Shown: positions 1 to 6,029, counted from the first letter of the stretch. The stretch is DNA of 6,345 nucleotides from CAYTSA01 sp964440345 (GCA_964440345.1 CAYTSA010000134.1:1-6345); one strand, 5' to 3'. A program made the numbers and translations. The notes: generated by a model from the sequence alone, not told the origin.

Positions 1-56
1 TATTTCAAAATACTGATTGTTGTTTGAACTGTAGTTTCAACCCCGAAAGTCGAGTT

Positions 57-65
57 TGGTAATGT
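57..65 (+). promoter_or_regulatory. Possible extended -10 promoter upstream of the binding-protein gene
   Basis: The sequence TGGTAATGT has a TG one base ahead of the hexamer TAATGT, the form of an extended -10 element. The -35 position (37-42, TCAACC) is poor, so recognition would depend on the extended -10. The surroundings (1-80) are AT-rich compared with the genes. It lies about 130 bases upstream of the chosen start codon, which would leave a long leader. This is inference from a short match and is weak. Confidence 0.25.
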
Positions 66-181
66 AAAAGCATCATTTTTCGCATGGTTCAGTGTGGCGG
101 CGGGTTCAGGTGTTCCGGCAGGGGGCAAGCGGCGGGGGAACGTTCTGCCGTGCGTGGCGTTTCGGTTGTTTTTGTTACAAC

Positions 182-189
182 AAAGGGGG
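182..189 (+). promoter_or_regulatory. Ribosome binding site supporting the GTG start at 193
   Basis: A purine run AAAGGGGG ends three bases before GTG at 193. The spacing is short, but nothing comparable precedes the earlier in-frame GTG at 94. Starting at 193 also gives a clean signal peptide. The run overlaps the palindromic stretch at 171-184, so access to it could be affected by RNA folding. Confidence 0.5.
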
Positions 190-192
190 CTT

Positions 193-1305
193 GTGAACAA
201 GTTGATTGTCAAGGCCGCGGTTATTGTGTGCCTGAGTCTGTTTTTCCCAGGAGTTCTTTATGCTTCAGAAGGGGCGGCTGTGGCTATTGCCGGCCCCATG
301 GTCGGCACCAGCAATTCAGTGGGCGTACAATACAAAGTCGGCGTCACTGCCGCGTTGAGCAACCTTGCCGGTGGAAAACTGCTGGGCGTCCCTGTGGCGA
401 TAATTCTGTATGACGACAGCTGCGACCAATCCATTGCAGGAGCTGTGGCGCAAGAGATCGTGGAGAATCCTCCTGCTGTGGTAATAGGCCATTCATGTTC
501 CAGCGCCACGATAGCGGCGGCCCCAATTTATGCCGAACATAATGTGCTGCAAATTACGCCAGCTTCCACAAACCCTAAAGTTACGGAGATGGGCTTCACG
601 ACCATTTTCCGCATGATAGGCCGCGACGATGTTCAGGGGGAGCTGGCGGCTGAGCGCATAGCAAAGAAACACGCCAGGAAGCGGGTAGGCGTGCTGTACT
701 TTCCTGGCGAGTATTCGGCCGGGCTTTCCAGAGTGGCCATTGCAGCCCTGGCGGAGCGCGGCATAACTCCTGTGGCCGTGGTGGAGGGCCAGGCGAGCGG
801 GGCTTCCTTCACCAACGAGATTGAGATGCTTGTCAGCAGCGGAGTAGAAGTCCTCTACCTGGTGGGCGGCGCTTTGGACAGCGGCATCTTCATGCGCCAG
901 GCGCGCCAGATGGACGCAGCGTTCGAAGTTGTCAGCAGTGACACGCTGGTTTCTGAAGTTTTTGCAAAGACTGCTGGGGATGCGGCGGACGGGGCGCCCT
1001 TCACTTTTCCTCTTGAGGCAGTGCAGCTGACATCAGCAGCCCAAGCGGTGGAGACCATCAAGGCCATGGGTCATGATCCGGCCGGCTACACCCTGCTGGC
1101 TTATGCCGCCGCCCAAGTATGGGTCGCCGGGGTGGAAAGGGCGCAGTCGTTCGAGACCGGGAAGGTGGCGGCGGCCATACGGCAAGAGCCCATACAAACG
1201 GTTCTGGGCAAGGTGTCTTTTGACGCGAAAGGCGATATAATAACGCCTTATGCGCCTTTTGCGTGGTATGCCTGGAAGAACGGAAAACGTATCCACTTGG
1301 ACTGA
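193..1305 (+). CDS. LivK/LivJ-type periplasmic amino-acid binding protein, probable sensor partner
   Basis: A 370-residue exported protein of the Peripla_BP_6 (leucine/isoleucine/valine-binding) family. The GTG start at 193 gives a classical signal peptide: N-K near the start, a hydrophobic core at about 8-22, and likely cleavage after LYA (residue 24). A start at 94 would bury this signal behind 33 odd residues. Family marks in the first lobe are clear: YDDSCD (73-78), GHSCSSAT (99-106) and ITPAST (121-126). C77 and C102 correspond to the disulfide pair of E. coli LivJ, and S103/S104 and T126 to its ligand-binding residues. The C-terminal VLGKVSFDAKGD (337-348) is also typical. The second lobe is less conserved around the usual pocket residues, so the ligand may not be leucine. 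No permease or ATPase gene is adjacent in the window, and the next gene, five to 52 bases on, is a membrane sensor. A signalling role is therefore more likely than transport. The family is sure; the ligand and role are inferred. Confidence 0.9.
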   Translation: MNKLIVKAAVIVCLSLFFPGVLYASEGAAVAIAGPMVGTSNSVGVQYKVGVTAALSNLAGGKLLGVPVAIILYDDSCDQSIAGAVAQEIVENPPAVVIGHSCSSATIAAAPIYAEHNVLQITPASTNPKVTEMGFTTIFRMIGRDDVQGELAAERIAKKHARKRVGVLYFPGEYSAGLSRVAIAALAERGITPVAVVEGQASGASFTNEIEMLVSSGVEVLYLVGGALDSGIFMRQARQMDAAFEVVSSDTLVSEVFAKTAGDAADGAPFTFPLEAVQLTSAAQAVETIKAMGHDPAGYTLLAYAAAQVWVAGVERAQSFETGKVAAAIRQEPIQTVLGKVSFDAKGDIITPYAPFAWYAWKNGKRIHLD

Positions 1306-1357
1306 GACTGTGAGCGTCAACGAATCACGATCAGGCCCCCGTGAATCCAGCCTGTTG

Positions 1358-3211
1358 ATGAAGTTGGGCATCCGCTCCAGTTTGTTGCTGGGATTTGGCG
1401 CCATGACCGGGATCATGGTCCTGTCCGTTCTTGCGGCGGTGTATTTTTACGCCAGAGTCAACGCCGCCATCAGCGACATACTGGAATCTCAACTCCCGGC
1501 CACAGTGCATACCTTCGAAGTAGCCCGCGCCGCAGACGCTCTGGCGTCGTCCGGCCTTTCCCTGGCAACGCTGTCGACCACAGAGGCGCGGAACGCCGCC
1601 TTCGAGCGGGTCAACAGAGCTCTTGAGTCTCTGAATGCAACACTCGAAGACCTGAGACCTTTTGCCGCCGGCATGGATATGACGCCGCTGAGCTTGTTTG
1701 CAGACCTTGACGAAAATCTGCGCCGTCTTCAGGAGATCGTTGATGACAGAATTCTGCTGCAGGGCCGGCAAGCGAACGCCAGGAAACATTTGCTTGCCAA
1801 TCTGCAGGACTTTCAGCGGCTATTGACTTTCCGTATTCGTATTCTGGAAGGGGACGGAGACGTCATCAGCCGTTTGATGGCGCAGCCTGATCCGCCAGTG
1901 GAAAAAGTTGCGAACATGTCCGTGCAGCTCGCCAAGCTGCTGCCTGTGGCCCGCTTCTACGCCACGGTGGAGTCCATCAACGGACGGCTTCTGGCGGCCA
2001 GCCAGAGCCCTACGCTGACAATTCTGAACACCTCGCGTCAGGAACTCGCCCTTTCCCTGGCCAGCCTGCGCGAGTCTCTGGAGACAATTCCCATAGAACT
2101 GGGCCGTGATTTGATTCGGCCTGTTGAGGAGCTCAACGACCTTATCTTGTACGATGACGGGCTGATACACCTGCGTGAGCGTGAGCTGCTGTTGCTTGAG
2201 GAGATACAAAAGCTAAATGCTGTCAACCAGACTATCCTGCAAAGCGTCAACGCCAAAACTGAGCGGATGGTCAGCGCCAGCCAAAACAGGATGAGCAGAA
2301 CAGGCGCGGAGCTGCTGTCACTGCGCCAGCGTTCAATGCTTATACTCGTTCTCGTGGCTGGGCTGGGATTGCTTGGCGTGGCGTGTTTGATGCATTTCTA
2401 CGTGAACCGGGAGGTGATTAACCGGCTGACCTGGCTGAGCACTGCTATGCAGGACGTGGCCTCCGGCCGTCTGGAAACAAAATTGCCGCCGGCCGGAAAC
2501 AGTGAGCTTGGCCGTCTGGGCGCTGCTCTGCGCCAGTTCCGCACAACTGCAGCTGAAGCCCGGGAAAGAGAGGCCGCCCTCCAGGCCAGCAACCAGCGGG
2601 CTGAGGAGATCATGGAGGCCCTGGAGGCCAAGAAAGCCGAACTCGAACTCGCCAACAGCAAACTGACAGAACTCTCGATCAGAGACCCTTTGACCGGGCT
2701 TTTCAACCGCCGCCGCTTTGACGAGGCGCTGGAGCTGGAGTGGGCCCGGGCCGGCCATGGTGGAAAAGCCCTTGCCATCATTATCCTGGACGTGGACCTC
2801 TTCAAGCAATTCAACGACCGGTATGGCCACCAGGCTGGGGATGCATGTCTTAAGAATTTGGCCGCTGTTTTCAAGAGTCACGCCCAGCGCGCTGGCGACG
2901 TGGCTGCCCGCTACGGGGGCGAGGAGTTTTGCATGATCTGCCCCTACACGGATATGGACAGCGCTGCAGTGCTGGCCCGCAGCATCCACCAGGCTGTGCT
3001 CGACCTGGCCATGTCCCACGAAGGCTCTCCCCCTGGCGTGGTTACGGTCAGCATCGGTTATGCCGCCGCTGTGCCGCATAGGGAATACACCTATGAAGAT
3101 TTGTTAAAGGCTGCAGACAACGCCTTGTACGCCGCCAAAGCGGCTGGCCGCAATTGTGTTTGCGGGACGGGCCAGTATTCAAGAGACGCCAAAGCGGAAG
3201 AGGCGTCATAG
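1358..3211 (+). CDS. Membrane-bound diguanylate cyclase with TorS-like sensor, HAMP and GGDEF domains
   Basis: A 617-residue inner-membrane enzyme predicted to make cyclic di-GMP from two GTP. The order is a short basic N-terminus (MKLGIR), TM1 at about 8-31, a long helical periplasmic region (about 32-325), TM2 at 326-349, HAMP at about 347-400, a coiled coil rich in E/A/K/L (about 400-440) and GGDEF (441-605). The periplasmic start, with a QLPAT...ARAADALASSGLSLA pattern, resembles the TorS sensor of E. coli (from memory). The catalytic signature is complete: DPLTGLFNRR (443-452), metal ligand D478 in DVDLFKQFND, GHQAGD (490-495) and GGEEF (520-524). RAGD (511-514) lies five residues before GGEEF, the exact I-site spacing, so product inhibition is expected. 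There is no EAL domain. The start is uncertain: ATG 1358 gives the usual N-terminus but lacks a clear Shine-Dalgarno, while GTG 1310, five bases after the upstream stop, has a weak TTGGA and would add 16 residues. It probably forms an operon with the binding protein. Confidence 0.93.
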   Translation: MKLGIRSSLLLGFGAMTGIMVLSVLAAVYFYARVNAAISDILESQLPATVHTFEVARAADALASSGLSLATLSTTEARNAAFERVNRALESLNATLEDLRPFAAGMDMTPLSLFADLDENLRRLQEIVDDRILLQGRQANARKHLLANLQDFQRLLTFRIRILEGDGDVISRLMAQPDPPVEKVANMSVQLAKLLPVARFYATVESINGRLLAASQSPTLTILNTSRQELALSLASLRESLETIPIELGRDLIRPVEELNDLILYDDGLIHLRERELLLLEEIQKLNAVNQTILQSVNAKTERMVSASQNRMSRTGAELLSLRQRSMLILVLVAGLGLLGVACLMHFYVNREVINRLTWLSTAMQDVASGRLETKLPPAGNSELGRLGAALRQFRTTAAEAREREAALQASNQRAEEIMEALEAKKAELELANSKLTELSIRDPLTGLFNRRRFDEALELEWARAGHGGKALAIIILDVDLFKQFNDRYGHQAGDACLKNLAAVFKSHAQRAGDVAARYGGEEFCMICPYTDMDSAAVLARSIHQAVLDLAMSHEGSPPGVVTVSIGYAAAVPHREYTYEDLLKAADNALYAAKAAGRNCVCGTGQYSRDAKAEEAS

Positions 3212-3267
3212 GCAGGTCATTGCCTCTTTGTGTAAAGGTCTTGTCTTAACTGGGTGTGGCTGCCTGC

Positions 3268-3296
3268 TTGACCTTCACTGTTTCCCTGGGTAGCAC
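3268..3296 (+). promoter_or_regulatory. Possible sigma-70-type promoter for the NTF2-like gene
   Basis: TTGACC (3268-3273, five of six consensus bases) is followed after exactly 17 bases by TAGCAC (3291-3296, three of six). It sits in the 144-base gap between the cyclase and the NTF2-like gene, about 60 bases before the start codon. The poor -10 suggests low activity or activator dependence. A palindrome begins at 3295, overlapping the -10 end. Confidence 0.3.
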
Positions 3297-3307
3297 TTTT
3301 CAAAAGT
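3295..3307. promoter_or_regulatory. Palindrome ACTTTT-C-AAAAGT, possible operator
   Basis: Perfect six-base arms surround a single central C. It overlaps the end of the candidate -10 hexamer and lies 48 bases before the ATG at 3356, a position where a repressor could act. No known regulator site is recognised. A chance AT-rich palindrome is quite possible. Confidence 0.25.
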
Positions 3308-3345
3308 CTTTTCGGCAATCGACAACACCGCATTCAGTTTAATCC

Positions 3346-3350
3346 AGGAG
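3346..3350 (+). promoter_or_regulatory. Ribosome binding site AGGAG of the NTF2-like gene
   Basis: AGGAG lies five bases before ATG 3356, the strongest Shine-Dalgarno in the window. It fixes the start codon. The intervening CCTCC is complementary to part of it (GGAG), but the loop would be too small for a stable hairpin. Confidence 0.75.
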
Positions 3351-3355
3351 CCTCC

Positions 3356-3829
3356 ATGACCAGGCAAACAATCACTCCCGAACTCGTTCAACGCGCCCAG
3401 GAAGAATGGGCTCAGTCTATCGTCGCCATCGGTGAGGCGCATCAACATGGCGTAGAAACGTCTTCGCTGGCCGGGGCGATTATTGACAATCTGTACGCCT
3501 ATGGCCTGTGCGAGGTGTTGTTCAAGCCCACCAAGGCTGCGCAGCAGCAGTTCCGGCCCACGCGTGAAGACGCGCTGTCATATTTTGTAGGCGGCGCCAT
3601 TGCCGAAGACTTGGGTTTCGCCCTGCAGCCCTGGTCCAAGGTGCGTTTTGAAAATCATGCCATATCCGTGCATGGCGAGAGCGCCTTTGCGCAGGGAAAC
3701 TACTTTTTCACTGACGCGAATACTGGCGGGGAAATCAAGGTAGAGTACACGTTGGGCTACGCAGCCGACGGTCAGGGCAAGCTGCGCATTTTTCTGCATC
3801 ATTCTTCGTTGCCATATCAGCCCGCATGA
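3356..3829 (+). CDS. NTF2/SnoaL-like small protein of unknown function
   Basis: A 157-residue soluble protein with no signal peptide or membrane segment. An N-terminal helical part (PELVQRAQEEWAQSIVAIG, 8-26) is followed by a conserved FKPTKAAQQQFRPTR stretch (56-70), SYFVGG (75-80), FALQPWSKVRFEN (88-100), a GNYFFTD strand (114-120), VEYTLGY (129-135) and LRIFLHHSSLPY (143-154). The helix then alternating strands, ending in a histidine-rich last strand, looks like the NTF2/SnoaL cone fold. From memory, close relatives in proteobacteria are sometimes labelled phosphoribosyl-AMP cyclohydrolase. I see none of the cysteine or Asp motifs of HisI: there is a single cysteine (C52), so I would not use that name. 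The reaction, if any, is unknown. It has its own RBS and is flanked by a possible promoter and a stem-loop, so it may be transcribed alone. The coding call is firm; the fold is likely; the role is unknown. Confidence 0.85.
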   Translation: MTRQTITPELVQRAQEEWAQSIVAIGEAHQHGVETSSLAGAIIDNLYAYGLCEVLFKPTKAAQQQFRPTREDALSYFVGGAIAEDLGFALQPWSKVRFENHAISVHGESAFAQGNYFFTDANTGGEIKVEYTLGYAADGQGKLRIFLHHSSLPYQPA

Positions 3830-3843
3830 TGGAAGGCGCCGCG

Positions 3844-3881
3844 CCCCAACAGACTGGGCAGCGTGCTGAGCTTGGGGTTTT
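3844..3881 (+). terminator. Stem-loop with short T run, likely terminator or attenuator
   Basis: CCCCAA (3844-3849) pairs with TTGGGG (3872-3877), followed directly by TTTT. CAG (3850-3852) and CTG (3866-3868) can extend the stem past a three-base bulge. It starts 14 bases after the NTF2-like stop codon and ends about 25 bases before the next ATG. That leaves little room for a fresh promoter, so partial read-through (attenuation) into the glycosyltransferase gene is possible. The T run is short, so strength is uncertain. Confidence 0.45.
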
Positions 3882-3905
3882 GCCGCATTTACGGTAAAAG
3901 GCCCC

Positions 3906-4754
3906 ATGTCTTCACGCTCCGCCAGGTTTTGTATTTGCTACGCCAGACAGCAAGCTGTCCCTTATTTCCGGGAAGTCGCAGAGCTGTTGCGGCTTTCATT
4001 GCGGGACCTCGGGTGCGAACCCGATGTCAGAGTGGCTGAGCTGCATCCCCATGTTTGCAATATCATTTTGGATTACCACAACATCCCCTACAGCGAAGAT
4101 TTGCGAAGATTTGCCTATGTCCCGTATCAGCTCGAACAGTTGAGCGAGGATTTCGGGCGCTACACCAAAAACGCACGCAAGGTCCTGGATTGCGCCAGCT
4201 GGGTCTGGGAGTACGCCCAGGAAAACAGGGAATTCTTGCACAAAAAGGGCATAGATTCCGTGTATGCCCCTTTGGGGTGGCATCCCGGCCGGACTGTTCT
4301 GCCTGAAACAGAACACAAGGATATCGATGTACTTTTTTACGGCGCCTTGAACGAGAGGCGCATCGCTGTACTGGAGCAGTTGCTTCAAGCCGGCGTGAAC
4401 CTGAAAGTGCTGCAGGACGTGTGGGGAGAGGAGCGGGACGCATACATAGCCCGGTCCAAAATAGTGCTCAACGTCCACTATTATCCGACAATGATCATGG
4501 AGACCGTACGGCTGTGCCATTTACTGAACAATAAAATTTGCGTTGTCAGCGAGGCGGCGGCGGCCAATCCCTTGAAGCTTGCAGGATTGTTCACGGCAGA
4601 GTACGAAAAGCTGGCGCCCGCGTGCCTGGCTTTGCTGCGCAACGAGACCATGCGCGAGGATTTGCGCAACGCCAACGCAGCAGCCTTCGCCGCGCACTAC
4701 CCCATGGTGGAGACAGTGCGCCGGGCGTTGCAAACAATGGGAATGCATTCATGA
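3906..4754 (+). CDS. CgeB-like family 1 glycosyltransferase
   Basis: A 282-residue cytoplasmic protein, short for a GT-B enzyme (often 350-400 residues), so the N-terminal domain is reduced. It resembles the glycosyltransferase group related to CgeB/Glyco_trans_1_2. Visible marks are DYHNIPY (56-62) and YVPYQLEQLSEDF (71-83) in the first half, then APLGWHP (121-127), KDIDVLFYGALNERR (138-152), GEERDAYIARSKIVLNVHYY (174-193) and METVRLCHLLNNKICVVSE (198-216). The SKIVLN...E...R...VSE pattern is the usual nucleotide-sugar-binding C-terminal domain. It should transfer a sugar from an activated donor to a glycan, lipid or protein; donor and acceptor cannot be told. AAAAGG (3896-3901) precedes ATG by four bases. 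The stop overlaps the methyltransferase start (ATGA), so the two are translated together. A 10-base tandem repeat lies inside the gene at 4093-4112. The family is likely, the substrate unknown. Confidence 0.85.
   Translation: MSSRSARFCICYARQQAVPYFREVAELLRLSLRDLGCEPDVRVAELHPHVCNIILDYHNIPYSEDLRRFAYVPYQLEQLSEDFGRYTKNARKVLDCASWVWEYAQENREFLHKKGIDSVYAPLGWHPGRTVLPETEHKDIDVLFYGALNERRIAVLEQLLQAGVNLKVLQDVWGEERDAYIARSKIVLNVHYYPTMIMETVRLCHLLNNKICVVSEAAAANPLKLAGLFTAEYEKLAPACLALLRNETMREDLRNANAAAFAAHYPMVETVRRALQTMGMHS
4093..4112 (+). repeat. Two tandem copies of GCGAAGATTT inside the glycosyltransferase gene
   Basis: The ten-base unit is repeated exactly once with no gap. Because ten is not a multiple of three, the copies are read in different frames (S-E-D-L then R-R-F). 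Gain or loss of one unit would shift the frame. Family-like sequence on both sides (YHNIPY before, YVPYQLEQL after) shows that the present copy number keeps the gene open. Confidence 0.8.
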
Positions 4755-5356
4755 CGCATACAGCGGCTTTTCCGCCCATGCTTAACCTGGGCAGCGGCAA
4801 AAAATTCTACGCCAAGTTCCTTAACGCAGACATTGACGCCTACTGGAGGCCGGACATTGTCTGGGACTTCAACGAGACCCTGCCTGACGGGCAGGCGTTT
4901 TTCACGGAAAGGTTTGGCGAGATTTCCATTGCCTACGGCTCGTTACAGCTCATCTTGGCTCAGGACGTGCTTGAGCACCTGGTCCAACTTCGCACGGCCA
5001 TGACCACCTGCCTGAACCTTTTGGCCCTGGGCGGGGAAATGCATATCGTGGTTCCCTACGACCTGTCGTACGGCGCGTGGCAGGACCCAACGCACGTTCG
5101 GGCGTTTAACGAGCGCAGCTGGTGGTACTATACCAACTGGTACTGGTACACCGGTTGGACTGAGGCCCGTTTCGATTTGGCAAAGCTGGAGCTGGTCCCA
5201 AGCGGTCTGGGCAAGGCGTTGCAGGAACAAGGGTCGTCTTTGGAAGAAATAGCCCTGACCCCGAGGACCATTGACGAGATGCACGTTATTTTGAAAAAGC
5301 GCTTGCTTACCGACAAAGAGAAGGACTACGTGAACCGGTATCTGGACCGGGGCTAG
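4751..5356 (+). CDS. Class I SAM-dependent methyltransferase
   Basis: A 201-residue cytoplasmic enzyme that would move a methyl group from S-adenosylmethionine to an unknown acceptor, probably a sugar or glycan given its partner. Motif I is the short N-terminal MLNLGSGK (10-17), followed by NADID (25-29) for the ribose-binding acidic residue. AQDVLEHL (70-77), a leucine-rich helix, LGGEMHIVVPYD (93-104) and DPTHVRAFNERSW (112-124) are typical of the Methyltransf_11-like group. The stretch at 124-136 is unusually aromatic (WWYYTNWYWYTGW) and may line the acceptor pocket. ATG 4751 overlaps the glycosyltransferase stop as ATGA, with GGGA (4739-4742) eight bases upstream, which settles the start. 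An earlier in-frame extension back to 4538 lies wholly within the previous gene and has no family sequence. Its stop shares CTAG with the converging gene. Confidence 0.88.
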   Translation: MTHTAAFPPMLNLGSGKKFYAKFLNADIDAYWRPDIVWDFNETLPDGQAFFTERFGEISIAYGSLQLILAQDVLEHLVQLRTAMTTCLNLLALGGEMHIVVPYDLSYGAWQDPTHVRAFNERSWWYYTNWYWYTGWTEARFDLAKLELVPSGLGKALQEQGSSLEEIALTPRTIDEMHVILKKRLLTDKEKDYVNRYLDRG

Positions 5357-6018
5357 CTCTTTTGTCCACGCACACGTTTCGCCTGCCGGGGGTTTATCCC
5401 ATCGCTGTCCAGCCCGGCTCCAGCGTCGTACACTCCTATCACGGAGTCCAGCAGCACGCGCGATCGAGCCCGCCGGTAGTAGCGCAAAATGTTCAGGTAG
5501 TCTGACTCATAACCGCCCTCGTCTTTCCAGCCGCCGCACCGCTCCACCACCAGGTCTCTGGAGAGACACAGGCACAGCGGATCGATGTTGCCTTGCCGTA
5601 CAAAGGTGCGCTCAGCGTCTTCCAGGCGGGGGAGCAGGTGTATATCAAAGGCCCGGCTGACGTCGATGCGGGCCGCGCAGAAATCTACATCTGGATAGTC
5701 AAGAAAGGCGGTAAACACGGCCTTGGTGTATGCGTTGTCGTCATCCAGAAAGAGGACTCGCTCACCACGTGCTGCAGCCAGCAGCTGGTTGCGGATGTAG
5801 TTGCCGAAATGGCCCAGCATGGGAAAGTCCACGCATTGCAACGGCAGCGATGTTTCTGGCGGCGTTCCCTTCACGCCGTCAAATCCGATGAGCCATTCCA
5901 CAGCATCAGCGTTCAGCCCTGTGGCGTTGGAGGCTGCTTCCAGGCTTTGCCCGGCCAGTTGCAGCCCGTTTGGCCTGTCGCCCCTGGTGGGCGTAATGAC
6001 GCTGAAAAGGGGAGTCAT
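5353..6018 (-). CDS. Family 2 (GT-A) glycosyltransferase
   Basis: A 221-residue cytoplasmic glycosyltransferase with a GT-A fold. The N-terminal strand FSVITPTRGDRP (5-16) is the standard GT2 opening. EWLIGFDG (41-48) is the second strand, and RVLFLDDDNAY (87-97) holds the acidic metal/nucleotide-sugar motif (DDD 92-94). CLSRDLVVERCGGWKDEGGYESDYLNILRYY (151-181) contains the expected catalytic acidic residues near the end, with E171 and D173 as candidates. It is compact, with no membrane helices, so it is a soluble or peripheral enzyme. The start at 6018 is chosen because AAAGGA lies five bases upstream and the protein opens directly on the GT2 strand. An upstream extension to 6129 gives 37 residues with no family similarity. 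It converges on the methyltransferase and overlaps it by four bases. A sigma-54-type element lies upstream at 6152-6167. Donor and acceptor are unknown. Confidence 0.88.
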   Translation of the reverse strand: MTPLFSVITPTRGDRPNGLQLAGQSLEAASNATGLNADAVEWLIGFDGVKGTPPETSLPLQCVDFPMLGHFGNYIRNQLLAAARGERVLFLDDDNAYTKAVFTAFLDYPDVDFCAARIDVSRAFDIHLLPRLEDAERTFVRQGNIDPLCLCLSRDLVVERCGGWKDEGGYESDYLNILRYYRRARSRVLLDSVIGVYDAGAGLDSDGINPRQAKRVRGQKS

Positions 6019-6023
6019 GAGCG

Positions 6024-6029
6024 TCCTTT
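6024..6029 (-). promoter_or_regulatory. Ribosome binding site AAAGGA deciding the start of the family 2 glycosyltransferase
   Basis: On the minus strand AAAGGA stands five bases before ATG at 6018. The alternative in-frame ATG at 6129 would add 37 residues without family similarity. Confidence 0.7.

Noticed and set aside
1..41. GTTTGAAC/GTTTCAAC repeats at 22-41 as a CRISPR or operator
   Set aside because: Only two imperfect eight-base copies in AT-rich sequence; no array, and no known operator recognised.
94..192. Upstream extension of the binding protein from GTG 94
   Set aside because: It puts 33 arginine/glycine-rich residues before a clean signal peptide and has no Shine-Dalgarno; GTG 193 explains both.
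1250..1357. Cyclase start at 1250 or 1268 overlapping the binding protein
   Set aside because: Neither ATG has an RBS, and the added residues are read out of frame through the end of the upstream gene.
2333..3079. Long minus-strand open frame of 248 codons under the cyclase
   Set aside because: It is a shadow of the GGDEF gene, with no domain and low-complexity His/Gln/Ser content; the plus-strand protein is unmistakable.
3210..3225. AGGCA-N6-TGCCT hairpin as terminator of the cyclase gene
   Set aside because: Five-bp stem overlapping the stop codon and no T run after it; too weak to call.
3258..3273. TGGC-N7-TTGA as a plus-strand sigma-54 promoter for the NTF2-like gene
   Set aside because: The essential GC of the -12 box is GA here.
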